The notes beneath the pieces are model-generated. The model had not been told where the DNA came from and did no database searches. It saw nothing but the letters and a program-made list of their open reading frames with translations. DNA of 64,000 bases from Pedobacter sp. HDW13 (lineage in GTDB: Bacteria > Bacteroidota > Bacteroidia > Sphingobacteriales > Sphingobacteriaceae), in contig NZ_CP049868.1 in NCBI RefSeq assembly GCF_011303555.1, forward strand, positions 4,216,001 through 4,280,000, given 5' to 3'. Every line of letters starts with the position of its first letter. Positions within the stretch are counted from its first letter, which is position 1. This document shows, piece after piece, positions 18,553 to 27,286 of the stretch. Both the position numbers and the translations under genes were made by a program.

Positions 18553-18756
18553 TTATATTTCTAATTTTGCAATCTGCCCAAAAGGCAGGTCTTTAACCAT
18601 TTCCATAATGTATTCTTGTTTGTCGCCCAAGCCCAGTTTTTCCAGCGATTTATCGGGTCTGTCGACCCTAAAATAAGCTAAAAGCGTAAACTTGTCATCT
18701 CTTAGCTGTACGTAATCCGGAATTTTGGCTATGCCTTTAACTTTAACGATATACAT
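18553..18756 (-). CDS. Small conserved-looking protein upstream of ftsE
   Basis: 67 residues from the ATG at 18754-18756 (MYIVKVKGIAKIPDYVQLRDDKF). I see no TM helix and no known motif. It is tightly coupled to the FtsE-like gene, which supports its being a real gene. Eight additional N-terminal codons are possible from 18780. Function not assigned. Confidence 0.55.
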   Translation of the reverse strand: MYIVKVKGIAKIPDYVQLRDDKFTLLAYFRVDRPDKSLEKLGLGDKQEYIMEMVKDLPFGQIAKLEI

Positions 18757-18807
18757 TGTGCTCAAAAATAGCATTTCCAAATGATAAGCGAAAGTATGAA
18801 GCCCTTT

Positions 18808-20751
18808 TTATCTGACCAACATGAGCCAGCCCGTATAGGTTTGAAAATCTTCGTTTAAATAAACTGAATAATAATACACTGCAGGTGGAAGTTCTTTTCC
18901 GTTCATTTTACCATCCCAGGGCTTAAATGGCCCTGTACTTTGGTAAACCAGGTTCCCAAAACGATTGATAATTCTGATAACCGGATTAGGGAATGACGCT
19001 GCTGCGGGTATATTCCAGGTGTCATTTACATTATCGCCATTCGGAGAAAAAGTATTGGGAATAACTACTTTGGGATAAACAGTTATGTTAACTTGGTCGC
19101 TACTGCTGCTGCAGCCTGAATTTGAAGTAGCGTGTAAAGTGTAGGTGATATCGCGCGGTGGTGTAGCAACGGGGTTCAGTTTAGTTGGATCATCAAGATA
19201 ATCGGCCGGTGTCCATAAATAGGTAACATCCCCAGAAACCTTCCCATTTAGTGTTATTTTTTGCCCGTTAACGATTTTTTGATCCACTCCGGCATCTGCC
19301 ATAGCATTTTTATTTACATTAATGGTTATTTGCGCCGTTTCAGAGCATGCGCCATTGGTAACTTTTACAGTATAGGTTGTGGTTTCGGTTGGTGAGGCAA
19401 CAGGGCTAGCGCTTTTGGGATCTGAAAGACCGTTTGCCGGCTGCCAAAGATACTCGGTGCCACCAGATGCTGCTAACTGGATTGATTTACCCTCGCAAAT
19501 AGTAGCTACTTGTATGTTGGTGATAATCTGTACAGGATCGTAAATCAGCACATTGGTTGATGCGTTTGCTGAACAACCATTTGCAGAAACAGTTACCGTA
19601 TATTCGCCTTCCATGGCTTTAGTTGCATTAATGAGTAAGGGGCTTTGTGCTGTTGATGTAAAACCGTTTGGCCCGGTCCAGCTGTAGCTAGTACCGCCTG
19701 ATGCATTTAGTTGAATGGTGTTTCCAAGACAGAAAGGGCCAAATTTTTCGGCTTTGGCAATGGGCAGTGGATTTACGGTTACGGTTATTGGAGCTGATAC
19801 CGCCCGACAGTTCACTTTATCTATATTGCCGTTTATTGCCGTAATTAAGCGGTATTGATAAGTGCCTGCTGGCTGATTTAAAAAGTTAATTGTCGCTTGT
19901 TTTGTAGTTGAAGCAGGAATATCAACCCAGCCAGTGCCCTTGTTTTCCTGCCACTGATAAACCGGATTGGTATATTCTGGCGAGATATTGGCATTTACGG
20001 TAAAGCTACTGGTAGTCCCCTCACACATACTTAATGATACATTATTGAGATTAAAAAAAGGAGTGATACCGGGGCCGCAAGCCTGTACGGTAATATCGTC
20101 GAGTGCAAAATCATTACCGCTATTAGTCTGCGTGTCGTTTATCAGTTGCAGCGTTACAGTAGAATTGTTGCCGTTGCTAAAATCAAGTGAATATTGGTGC
20201 CATCTTCCATCAGCTATTACATTCTCGGTTGATGTACTGCCCAAAAGATTGCTATTGGGGTCAGTTACCTTTAAAATCATATTGGGTGGTTGCGCATTTG
20301 CTGCGGCCGAGTTGGCATTGAGTACCCAGATTGATAACCTTAAAAGTGTATTAGGGCAGAGATCATCCATTTTTTGCTCAAAAAATACCGTTTTGGTAGC
20401 TACACCATCAATTAAAAGCATTAAACCATTGCTATCGCCGGTATGGTCTGCGTGAGGTTGCCAGTAAATAGGGTAGGGGTTGCCCGGAGTAGCTGGTGTT
20501 TTAACCAAGCCTGATTGATTTGGCGCTAAAGCTCTTGAATTTGGCCCCGGAGGTCCCATGAAAGTGGTAAATGTAGTTGCACCAGGTGCATATTGGGCTA
20601 AAGGACCATACCAGTTATCGGTATTATTACCCTGTCCAAAGGTCTGGTTAATTAAAGGTTGACCAAAAGTACCTGTACATACCTGTGCCTTAGCAAAATT
20701 TGCAAATAGGAAAATGCAAAGAAAGGATAGCGCTTTTATGAAACAATACAT
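18808..20751 (-). CDS. Large secreted protein with T9SS type B (CHU_C) sorting domain
   Basis: 647 residues. A signal peptide (ending LFANFAKAQ) is followed by a carbohydrate-binding-like jelly-roll region (to about 225) and several Ig/PKD-like modules with repeated Trp/Gly-rich cores (SYSWTGPNGF, YLWQPANGL, YLWTPADYL). The C-terminal ~85 residues (NTFSPNGDNVNDTW ... NRFGNLVYQS ... WDGKMNGKELPPAVYYY) are a gliding-motility-associated CHU_C domain. It is expected to be exported by the type IX system to the cell surface. Confidence 0.85.
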   Translation of the reverse strand: MYCFIKALSFLCIFLFANFAKAQVCTGTFGQPLINQTFGQGNNTDNWYGPLAQYAPGATTFTTFMGPPGPNSRALAPNQSGLVKTPATPGNPYPIYWQPHADHTGDSNGLMLLIDGVATKTVFFEQKMDDLCPNTLLRLSIWVLNANSAAANAQPPNMILKVTDPNSNLLGSTSTENVIADGRWHQYSLDFSNGNNSTVTLQLINDTQTNSGNDFALDDITVQACGPGITPFFNLNNVSLSMCEGTTSSFTVNANISPEYTNPVYQWQENKGTGWVDIPASTTKQATINFLNQPAGTYQYRLITAINGNIDKVNCRAVSAPITVTVNPLPIAKAEKFGPFCLGNTIQLNASGGTSYSWTGPNGFTSTAQSPLLINATKAMEGEYTVTVSANGCSANASTNVLIYDPVQIITNIQVATICEGKSIQLAASGGTEYLWQPANGLSDPKSASPVASPTETTTYTVKVTNGACSETAQITINVNKNAMADAGVDQKIVNGQKITLNGKVSGDVTYLWTPADYLDDPTKLNPVATPPRDITYTLHATSNSGCSSSSDQVNITVYPKVVIPNTFSPNGDNVNDTWNIPAAASFPNPVIRIINRFGNLVYQSTGPFKPWDGKMNGKELPPAVYYYSVYLNEDFQTYTGWLMLVR

Positions 20752-20838
20752 CTACTGGCTCAGGTCAATTAGCGAATATCTAAATAAAAAACTATAATTC
20801 AATTTAAATATTAACTAGCTTTTTGACCAGTTTATCAG

Positions 20839-21264
20839 CTATTTGTCTATAATAAAATTGGTTAGATAGTTTGAGATGTTATTTGATATAATAGGATTAA
20901 ACAGGAAGAATTTTGTCTCTACCTTTCGCTTTTTTAGTGATTTGTAAGCCGCTATAAAATGTTTTAGCTCTTCTGTAGTTAAGGATGAAAATGCATTATA
21001 GACGGTGAAATTTTTAAAATCCTGAAAATTTAATTTTGCCTTTGTTTTCTCAAGTTTATCGTTAGTCCATTTATTTTTTTTAGAAATATTATCAATTTGA
21101 GAAATACAGGAACTTTCGAACAGCACTTTATAACTACTAACTTCCATTAGTTCATCTATTAGAAGCTTGTTAGAATTTGTAGGCTCTGCCATGGCTGGAG
21201 GGCCTTGAGCTTTTACAATTGAAAACGTAAAAATAAAAAAGGCGATGAGCAGTAAATTTTTCAT
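20839..21264 (-). CDS. Small exported protein of unknown function
   Basis: 141 residues with a signal peptide (MKNLLLIAFFIFTFSIVKAQ). The mature region is lysine-rich and helical. No family recognised. It lies 24 bp downstream of the acyl-CoA reductase stop on the same strand, so it may be co-transcribed with it. Confidence 0.55.
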   Translation of the reverse strand: MKNLLLIAFFIFTFSIVKAQGPPAMAEPTNSNKLLIDELMEVSSYKVLFESSCISQIDNISKKNKWTNDKLEKTKAKLNFQDFKNFTVYNAFSSLTTEELKHFIAAYKSLKKRKVETKFFLFNPIISNNISNYLTNFIIDK

Positions 21265-21288
21265 AAATTAAAATTAATGCAAATAAGT

Positions 21289-22302
21289 TTAAAATCTATT
21301 CAAAAACTCAATTGTATTTACATTATCTGCATAATCCCAAAGTTTTGGGTGTTGGCTTTGGCCGAAATCAAAACTGGCTACATTTATTGGAGATTTGGTA
21401 ACCACGCATTGAATATCTGCTGCTTTATCTTTCAGTTTATCTTCTACATCTTGCAGGTTTTCGTATTCTTCGTAATAAAGCACTGCTAAAGGCGAAGCCA
21501 GGCTTTCATCTTCTTTTAACAATAAAAAGCCATTATCGAAATGTTTTGCAGCATTTACCAGATAAATAGATTTATTGTAATCGTAATTGTTTTGGTATTT
21601 AAAGTGGTTAATAATTTGGTTATTGCTTTCAATACCTTCGTATAAATGGGCAATATCATAACCTTTAGGGAAATATACTTTCGAAACATTCCTGCACCCT
21701 AATCCAAAATAGTCGAAAATATCGGCTCCTAAGTTTTGGATATCTTCCCTGCTTTCGGTTCCATCCAAAACAGCAACGCTGTTTCTGTTTTTGCGGATAA
21801 TGTTGGGTACTTTGCTAAAATAGTAATCAAAATATCGTGATGAATTATTACTTCCTGTGGCAATAACTGCATCAAAATATTTTAAACGCTCTACATATTC
21901 AATATTGTCAGCAAACGCAGGCTCAATCTTAACCAACTCTGCCAGTACGGTTTTAATCAGTTTATCGTCAGATGAAGAAAGTTTAATGAGTGCAATGTTT
22001 CCGGTAGCTAAAACGCTTAAAACATCATGTAAACCCACCAAAGGTATATTGCCGGCAAGGATTAAGCCCACCTTTTTAGGCGATGTACTAAACCTTGCCG
22101 ATTCGAACCAAAGAGCTAAATCGGCCTCATTCAGCATAGCTGCAAAAGATAAAACAGATTTTTTTATATTTTCTTGAGTGAACCATGCATTGGCACTTTC
22201 GGCACTATAAAGTGCATTTCCTAGTATGTCAGTAGGGTTTGTAAGCTTTTTGCCTAGTTCACCAAACGCGATTATTGCTTTTTCTTGAGTTAATGCTGAC
22301 AT
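21289..22302 (-). CDS. Acyl-CoA reductase (LuxC-like)
   Basis: 337 residues of the aldehyde-dehydrogenase-like acyl-CoA reductase group. Visible blocks are VGLILAGNIPLVGLHDVLSVLATGN, IATGSNNSSRYFDYYF, RKNRNSVAVLDG and FDYFGLGCRNVSKVYFP, in which the Cys is the likely acyl acceptor. It should reduce fatty acyl-CoA to aldehyde. In related bacteria this gene typically faces the 4Fe-4S ferredoxin gene now at 62184; the prophage has moved the two about 40 kb apart and replaced the upstream part of this gene's promoter. Confidence 0.8.
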   Translation of the reverse strand: MSALTQEKAIIAFGELGKKLTNPTDILGNALYSAESANAWFTQENIKKSVLSFAAMLNEADLALWFESARFSTSPKKVGLILAGNIPLVGLHDVLSVLATGNIALIKLSSSDDKLIKTVLAELVKIEPAFADNIEYVERLKYFDAVIATGSNNSSRYFDYYFSKVPNIIRKNRNSVAVLDGTESREDIQNLGADIFDYFGLGCRNVSKVYFPKGYDIAHLYEGIESNNQIINHFKYQNNYDYNKSIYLVNAAKHFDNGFLLLKEDESLASPLAVLYYEEYENLQDVEDKLKDKAADIQCVVTKSPINVASFDFGQSQHPKLWDYADNVNTIEFLNRF

Positions 22303-22336
22303 ATTTAGAATTATTATTAATTGATTATATCTTATA

Positions 22337-22349
22337 TTTGCAGCGCAAA
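22337..22349 (+). other. attL core (13-bp direct repeat)
   Basis: TTTGCAGCGCAAA, identical to 62140-62152. The core has inverted ends TTTGC/GCAAA around AGC. Preceded by TATA it forms TATATTTG, a perfect -7 box reading rightward, which would belong to the ferredoxin gene before integration. Confidence 0.85.
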
Positions 22350-22420
22350 TATTTGAGTGCTCGCTATTGGTTATTTAAAGTATTTAAAATCAGTCTTTTA
22401 ACTGTTTTTGTTTTTGGGCT

Positions 22421-22440
22421 GGTGTAAGTATGGTGTAAGT
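22421..22440 (+). repeat. Left arm-type repeat near attL
   Basis: GGTGTAAGTATGGTGTAAGT, itself a tandem of GGTGTAAG, matches the right-end copy at 62007-62026 at 19 of 20 bases in the same orientation. It lies 71 bp inside the core and is a candidate integrase arm-binding site. Its last base is part of the stop codon of the gene at 22440. Confidence 0.7.
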
Positions 22441-22757
22441 TATAGCTTCTTTGTCAAGTAATCTACTTTAGCCTTTAATGCTAGAATATCCGCTTTCATG
22501 GCCGATATATCCGTTACTGTTTTATTGTCTTCCTTGTTTTCAAATTCCTTCCCTAAGCCATTGCAAATGTAATGCGGTAAGGCTTTATACTTCTTGTATA
22601 AGTCGGAAAGTAGGGAGGCTGGAATTTCAACTAATCCGTTTTCCATTCTGCTAACATAGGACTGCTGAATGTTGAACTCGGCAGCAAAATCAGTGCTGCT
22701 GATTTTAAGTTTTTTTCTAACCTCCTTTAGTCGGATTCCTTGATTTTTATCTGGCAT
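22440..22757 (-). CDS. XRE-family HTH regulator
   Basis: 105 residues. A helix-turn-helix domain (about residues 8-60; TDFAAEFNIQQSYVSRMENG) is followed by a short heptad-like helix at the C-terminus (DILALKAKVDYLTKKL), suggesting oligomerisation. It overlaps the repressor gene upstream by 11 bp on the same strand, so the two are co-expressed. It is the leftmost phage gene, probably a co-regulator of lysogeny or integration. Confidence 0.75.
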   Translation of the reverse strand: MPDKNQGIRLKEVRKKLKISSTDFAAEFNIQQSYVSRMENGLVEIPASLLSDLYKKYKALPHYICNGLGKEFENKEDNKTVTDISAMKADILALKAKVDYLTKKL

Positions 22758-23505
22758 TTCTCCGTGTGGGTTTAGATATGTTAATAACGCTATACAATTC
22801 CTTTACGTCATCCAGTAAGAGATCTTCATCCGGATAGAGATCTTTGTTCGGATTTAAAGATTTTATAGTTATGATACCTTGTTCAATATCTTTATGATGG
22901 ATTCGTTTTACTATTATGCCTAACTTTTTGTGTACGATTATCCAATTGTCAACTCTGTGAGTATGGAGTTTGCTTGTCCAATGATGGCGTTGTAAATAGC
23001 TGCCAGTTACAATATTTCCCTCTAATATGCTTTCGGACGTTCCATTGTCCATACTGTCTCCTAATACTTCAAACGCCCTATATAGTCCTCTATGGTGTTT
23101 GAAAACGTTAATTGCATGCTTTGGTAATTCTTCCACGTATTCTACATCTTGATAATTACCCAGGTAGCCAGCGTAGGCATATTCTTGAACTAAAGGAACA
23201 AGCATTAAGTAATTTCCATCTCCTAGATCGATGTAAGGAGATTCGCTATTTGGCTCTAATGGGTAATGGATTTCCGCTAAATGTTTGGCGTTAGCCGTTG
23301 GTTTTGGTACTTGTTTCGTTTTTTTGTGATTGCTCGGTTCGATATCTAAGCCTAAAGCTTTCTTTATTCTGTATGAGACATCTGCACTAATTCCGCTTTT
23401 GCCGGATATAATTTTACTTAGGTTGCCTTTATCAACCTCGATCAAATCAGCTAACTCTTTCTGTGAGAGATTGTTTTGGAGTCTGTATGCTTCAAGGGGG
23501 TGCAT
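22747..23505 (-). CDS. CI-like phage repressor with S24 (LexA-type) peptidase domain
   Basis: 252 residues. An N-terminal XRE helix-turn-helix (residues about 5-52, SQKELADLIEVDKGNLSKIISG) is linked to an S24 domain: GDSMDNG gives nucleophile Ser151 and IIVKR gives Lys200, with Ala112-Gly113 (EYAYAGY) as the likely self-cleavage bond. It is expected to hold the lysogenic state and be inactivated by RecA during DNA damage. It faces the rightward early promoter across a 130-bp operator region. Confidence 0.85.
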   Translation of the reverse strand: MHPLEAYRLQNNLSQKELADLIEVDKGNLSKIISGKSGISADVSYRIKKALGLDIEPSNHKKTKQVPKPTANAKHLAEIHYPLEPNSESPYIDLGDGNYLMLVPLVQEYAYAGYLGNYQDVEYVEELPKHAINVFKHHRGLYRAFEVLGDSMDNGTSESILEGNIVTGSYLQRHHWTSKLHTHRVDNWIIVHKKLGIIVKRIHHKDIEQGIITIKSLNPNKDLYPDEDLLLDDVKELYSVINISKPTRRNAR

Positions 23506-23517
23506 AAAAATACAAAT

Positions 23518-23610
23518 GTTAATAACTTGTTAATAACTAAAACGTTGTAAAAGTTGTAATGATTGATATAGTTGTTACATTTGCATTGTCAATAATGTAA
23601 AACAACTCAA
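23518..23610. promoter_or_regulatory. Lysis-lysogeny control region with repeated operators
   Basis: Between the divergent repressor and early genes lie two GTTAATAAC copies 11 bp apart (23518, 23529) and two GTTGTAA copies 9 bp apart (23544, 23553); downstream is the symmetric GTTAAC/TTAAC text near 23617. Direct repeats at about one helical turn suggest cooperative repressor or antirepressor binding. Confidence 0.6.
23554..23583 (+). promoter_or_regulatory. Rightward early promoter (PR-like)
   Basis: TTG (23554-23556), 19-bp spacer, then TACATTTG (23576-23583), an exact match to the Bacteroidota TTG-N19-TAnnTTTG arrangement. One of the GTTGTAA repeats overlaps the -33 box, so the repressor could block it directly. 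Confidence 0.75.
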
Positions 23611-23641
23611 CAAAGTTAACAAAATTAACAAGTAATACAAC

Positions 23642-23910
23642 ATGAATTATAAAATAATTTCTGAAAGGCCACCTCGTAGGCCGAATTTCACAAAAACGTT
23701 ACGTCTTTTGGCTAAAAAAGGAGGTGGAATATCGTTCGAGGGGCATGTAGTGCAGGGCATAGCGGTACTATAAAAAGTACTATGAGTAGGCTAAAAGCTA
23801 AAGAGAACTTAGAATTTACTTCAGAAACGGATGGAGATAATGTAAAAGTTTGGTTTGTACCTGCTGTTGAAGAGGCCGAGAGCGAAAAAAATTTGTCTGA
23901 AAAGTTGTAA
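23642..23910 (+). pseudogene. Small early phage protein, interrupted by a -1 frameshift
   Basis: A 43-residue frame (23642-23773, starting MNYKIISERPPRRPNF) and a second frame ending at 23910 (GTIKSTMSRLKAKENLEFTSE ... VKVWF) together look like one ~88-residue protein of a type common at the start of Bacteroidota phage early operons. One extra base in the GGGG run at 23740-23743 would join them. It could be a true mutation or a sequence error. Function unknown, perhaps DNA-binding. Confidence 0.55.
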
Positions 23911-23931
23911 ATGTTGTAATAATAGTAGTTA

Positions 23932-24207
23932 ATGAAAGGACTTGCAATAATTGAAGCGGAAGAGCTAGACGGCCTAAAAAAATCGATTGAAAATCTGGAG
24001 CAGTTGGTAATCAAAATGGCAGATAAAGTCAAGCAGTCTGATCCTTTGATGGACTCAATAGAAGTTCAGCAATATCTCAAAAAAGGGAGTACCTGGGTCG
24101 ACAATAATAAGCATAAAATAGGATGCAGTAAGGTAGGTGGTGAGTGGAGATTTAGAAAGAGTGTGGTAGATGCCTATGTGCAATCTACTTTCCATAAAGA
24201 CAGATAA
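23932..24207 (+). CDS. Excisionase-like HTH protein
   Basis: 91 residues. A helical first half is followed by a winged-helix/MerR-like module of the excisionase family (DSIEVQQYLKKGSTWVDNNKHKIGCSKVGGEWRFRKSVVDAYVQ), where WRFRKSVVDAYV is the typical wing and third-helix pattern. It probably directs the integrase toward excision; the phased GGTAAA repeats near attR are plausible targets. It is an early gene downstream of PR. Confidence 0.7.
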   Translation: MKGLAIIEAEELDGLKKSIENLEQLVIKMADKVKQSDPLMDSIEVQQYLKKGSTWVDNNKHKIGCSKVGGEWRFRKSVVDAYVQSTFHKDR

Positions 24208-24459
24208 TCCCAAATGCGTTATCCGATGATCGCAATCGGATGGGAGCAAATTTTACCTATTAAACCAAACAAATAGGAGGCGATAATGTGAGCGCCAAAT
24301 CTCATGTCTGTAGGCAACAGTAGCCCAGCCCTAAATTAAGGGATTGGATTGAAAGGAGCGAAGATTAGCCGTCTTGTATGCCTATGGTAGTGTTAACTAT
24401 CTTTTAGCGTCAATAGGTGTGTGCCTATTCTGATGAAGCAAAAGCAGAAACGTGTTTAT
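24208..24459 (+). other. Structured non-coding stretch in the early region
   Basis: 252 bp without a credible gene in an otherwise packed block. It opens with an inverted repeat ATCCGAT-N7-ATCGGAT (near 24220-24240) and holds several short stems: GGCG/CGCC around 24280, CCCT/AGGG around 24335 and CCTAT/ATAGG around 24383-24415. It could be a leader RNA, a small regulatory RNA or an origin-type region. Nothing is recognised. Confidence 0.4.
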
Positions 24460-25011
24460 ATGAAAATAACTTTGATCGATTTTGATAAGGTTGGCTTTGA
24501 TTGTAATTACAAATATGTAACACCAGATATGAGTGATGACGATGATCCTTTGATTTTTCTCGTAGACTCTTCAGACTTTCTACAGTTCGTTAATGAGAAC
24601 AATCTAAACGAATTACAAACGGATGTCGATGAGTTTCGAAAAACTGATGATTGGGACTATTTAATTGACTACTGGATAGAAATCAAAGACAGGTATTGGA
24701 ACGAAATTGTAAAACCGGATTTAGATAAAATCTTTAGTGATATGGATAAATTAAAAGTAAATGTAACCCACGATCTGGAAATCTCTGTAAAAGAGGTGGC
24801 CGGACTATTTAGCTCTATGAGCCCATTAGAGCAGGCCGAATTTTTCAACGAAATAGGGGCTAATGTAAAGGATTGGAATCAGCCTTTTTCTTTTAGCCTA
24901 CAGGCGTTACAATGGGTAATGAATAATAATCCGTGTTTAACACAATCTGGTAAGCAGATGATGCTTGAAATAGGGTTGCTAGCAAAAGAAAGCGAGGTAA
25001 AGGATGTGTAG
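24460..25011 (+). CDS. Phage early protein of unknown function
   Basis: 183 residues from the ATG at 24460 (MKITLIDFDKVGFDCNYKYV). It is acidic, with a DDDDPLIF segment and a later stretch (SPLEQAEFFNEIGANVKDWNQPFSFSLQALQWVM) that resembles a repeated phage-type C-terminal helix pair. Upstream codons from 24421 are possible but less likely. It overlaps the next small gene by 8 bp. Confidence 0.6.
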   Translation: MKITLIDFDKVGFDCNYKYVTPDMSDDDDPLIFLVDSSDFLQFVNENNLNELQTDVDEFRKTDDWDYLIDYWIEIKDRYWNEIVKPDLDKIFSDMDKLKVNVTHDLEISVKEVAGLFSSMSPLEQAEFFNEIGANVKDWNQPFSFSLQALQWVMNNNPCLTQSGKQMMLEIGLLAKESEVKDV

Positions 25012-25195
25012 TACAGTATCTACAGAAGAAAAACAGAGAATTTATAACAATCTTTTAAAGAACCACATTAAGCCCGATCCATCAAGCGAACGGGCTTTTG
25101 TTTTACTGCATATTCTTAGGATTGCTATTCGAGATGTAACAGTTTGGCTAACTGTGATGGCTTTTATCGCTTTGGTTGCATTTCAATTTTTATAA
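25004..25195 (+). CDS. Small membrane protein
   Basis: 63 residues with one C-terminal TM helix (about residues 40-62, VTVWLTVMAFIALVAFQFL). It starts inside the end of the preceding gene and stops 1 bp before the ERF gene, so it belongs to the early operon. No family recognised. Confidence 0.5.
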   Translation: MCSTVSTEEKQRIYNNLLKNHIKPDPSSERAFVLLHILRIAIRDVTVWLTVMAFIALVAFQFL

Positions 25196-25196
25196 C

Positions 25197-25727
25197 ATGG
25201 AAAGCCTAAGTATATACGAGAAAATTGATCTCGTGAAAGCTAAAGTAGGAAAGCTGACCAAAGACACGACTAACCCTTTCCATAAATCTAAGTATGCTGA
25301 TATAAATCAGCTCATAGAGTTAACAGATCCGTTATTAAGGGAGCAGGGGTTGATGTGCCTGCAACCTGTTTTGGACGGCAATCTGGTGACTCAGATCATA
25401 GATGTTAAATCTGGAAATATGATAACGTCATCGCTTGAGATCCCAAAAATATTAGATCCCCAAAAGATCGGTGGTGCAATAACCTATTTCCGGAGGTACA
25501 CTTTAAAATCGTTGCTTAATCTGCAAGAAGAGGATGACGATGGCAATAAGGCTTCTGGCAGAGAGAAAGAGCCGCAAGCAGATAAAGATAATAGGCCGTG
25601 GTTAAATCAGAAGCAGTTTAACCAGGCGCTGATAAGAATTAAAAATAAAGAAGAGGGAGTTTATGAAAAAATCAACAAAGCTTTCAGAATCAAAAGCGAA
25701 TATAGAGATAAGCTCAAAGCAGCCTGA
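25197..25727 (+). CDS. ERF-family single-strand annealing protein
   Basis: 176 residues from ATG 25197. The ERF core is clear: NPFHKSKYADINQLIELTDPLLREQGL near the start, then GGAITYFRRYTLKSLLNLQEEDDDGN around residue 100. ERF proteins anneal complementary single strands during phage recombination and usually work with an exonuclease, which fits the PD-(D/E)XK protein two genes downstream. The last 65 bp overlap the next gene in another frame. Confidence 0.85.
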   Translation: MESLSIYEKIDLVKAKVGKLTKDTTNPFHKSKYADINQLIELTDPLLREQGLMCLQPVLDGNLVTQIIDVKSGNMITSSLEIPKILDPQKIGGAITYFRRYTLKSLLNLQEEDDDGNKASGREKEPQADKDNRPWLNQKQFNQALIRIKNKEEGVYEKINKAFRIKSEYRDKLKAA

Positions 25728-26229
25728 TCTCTCGGTGTTAAACTTGTTTTTAGAGGAGAAATCTGAATTGCCAATTATCCCCATTAACAATAAATCACTT
25801 TTAACTACAACTAAAGGCGAGCTATTAGAGCTAAACTCAAAAATTATCCAAAATGTAAATGACGGGGTAATTGATGGTGTCGATGTAAAAATTTTTGCGA
25901 AAAAAGGAGAGATGTTTTTTAAAGCCCTAAATGATGGGCTAAAAGGGATAGTTAAACTGCCTCAAGAAAAAGATTATAAACGTCACGGGTGTAATCTTTC
26001 CCTTAGAAATTCGGGGGTTGTTTATAACTACAGTGTCTGTGGGCATCCGGATTTTGATGAGCTAAATTTTAACGCTACTGATGCTAAATCTAAGCTAACT
26101 GAATTACAGGCAAAATTAAAGCCTATTGAAAAGGAAACCGAGTTTGTGAACGAGGACACTGGAGAGACTTTTATGGTGCAACCTCCAGCGCAAACAGGCG
26201 GTAAATCAATTGTAGTAAAGATTGAGTAG
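25663..26229 (+). CDS. Phage recombination-region protein of unknown function
   Basis: 188 residues beginning inside the 3' end of the ERF gene (65-bp overlap); a shorter start may be the real one, as the N-terminal 25 residues are simple in composition. The body has no motif I can name (GVDVKIFAKKGEMFFKALNDGLKG; later TGETFMVQPP). Placed between ERF and the exonuclease, it may be a recombination accessory. Confidence 0.6.
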   Translation: MKKSTKLSESKANIEISSKQPDLSVLNLFLEEKSELPIIPINNKSLLTTTKGELLELNSKIIQNVNDGVIDGVDVKIFAKKGEMFFKALNDGLKGIVKLPQEKDYKRHGCNLSLRNSGVVYNYSVCGHPDFDELNFNATDAKSKLTELQAKLKPIEKETEFVNEDTGETFMVQPPAQTGGKSIVVKIE

Positions 26230-26871
26230 ATGGATCAAGTGAGCTATGCTTTTTACCCAACGCTATTAGATAGCTTTGTGTACTACAAAAAGACTGAAGA
26301 GTTAAACAAGTTTGTTGAGCTCATCGATAAAATAAACAGAGTTAAGGTCGAGCGTCATAATGGCCTTTCAAAGGGAATTGCGTTTGAAAATGTCATTAAC
26401 AATTTAATCGATAATCGGTCTACCGTTAACGACTTCAATCTGGAGCTGGTGCATTCTATAGTGTCTAAACTAAAAAGATGCACCAGCAAACAAAAGAAGC
26501 TAGAGACAGTAATTGATAGCCCATACGGAAAAATAAAGCTTTACGGAATCTTCGATTATGAGTTTCCGCAAATGTATGCGGATCTGAAGACTACAGAGAA
26601 TTATTCATTCGGGAAATATGATGACCACATTCAGCATAAAATGTGCTCATTAATCTGTAAAAACAACGGAGCTCCGATAGAGCAGTTTAATTATGTCATC
26701 ACAGATTTTAAGTACTGGTACATAGAAAACTACAAATGTACAGATAGCTTGCATGATGATCTTATGTATGAAATTTATGATTTTATAAGCTTCATCAACC
26801 ATTACAAGCATTTGATAACTAATAATAAGATTTTCGGGGGAGATGGTGTAAATGAAATTATCCTTAGTTAA
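26230..26871 (+). CDS. PD-(D/E)XK-type nuclease, probable phage exonuclease
   Basis: 213 residues. The likely catalytic core reads KLYGIFDYEFPQMYADLKTTENY, matching the G-x-x-D ... D-x-K pattern of RecB/Cas4-like and lambda-exonuclease-like folds, followed by QHKM as the Q-box-like helix. With ERF it would form a recombination pair that resects DNA ends. It abuts the preceding gene and overlaps the next by 20 bp. Confidence 0.65.
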   Translation: MDQVSYAFYPTLLDSFVYYKKTEELNKFVELIDKINRVKVERHNGLSKGIAFENVINNLIDNRSTVNDFNLELVHSIVSKLKRCTSKQKKLETVIDSPYGKIKLYGIFDYEFPQMYADLKTTENYSFGKYDDHIQHKMCSLICKNNGAPIEQFNYVITDFKYWYIENYKCTDSLHDDLMYEIYDFISFINHYKHLITNNKIFGGDGVNEIILS

Positions 26872-27265
26872 ACAGTTAAATAACACTTTTAAGGTTGCTT
26901 TTGACTCGGATTACGAGAAGCTTCAAAAGATCAAACCTAACGAAATGGTTGAGTGCGAAATCACAAAGCCGAGGAACTATAAGTTTCACAAAAAATTCTT
27001 TGCCCTAATCAATCTAGTTTTCGACAATCAGGAGATTTACCAGCATTTAGATGACCTCAGGCACGACTTGATCGTCGAGTCTGGTTACTTCGAAAGTAGG
27101 CCAAATCTTTACGGAGAAGAGATTAAAAAACCCAAAAGCATATCATTTGCTAAAATGGATGAATATGAATTTAATGAGCTGTATTCTGCTGTCTTAGACA
27201 CCATTATAAAGCACTTTAATTTCGATAGGCAGGATATAATAGACAACGTAGAACAATTTTTTTAA
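26852..27265 (+). CDS. DUF1367-like phage protein
   Basis: 137 residues. The segment EITKPRNYKFHKKFFALINLVFDNQ is the signature of DUF1367, a family in recombination or replication regions of many phages, with no settled biochemical role. The downstream part (SISFAKMDEYEFNELYSAVLDTI) also fits. Translationally coupled to the nuclease gene. Confidence 0.75.
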   Translation: MKLSLVKQLNNTFKVAFDSDYEKLQKIKPNEMVECEITKPRNYKFHKKFFALINLVFDNQEIYQHLDDLRHDLIVESGYFESRPNLYGEEIKKPKSISFAKMDEYEFNELYSAVLDTIIKHFNFDRQDIIDNVEQFF

Positions 27266-27286
27266 ACAAACAATAATTTAATTAGA

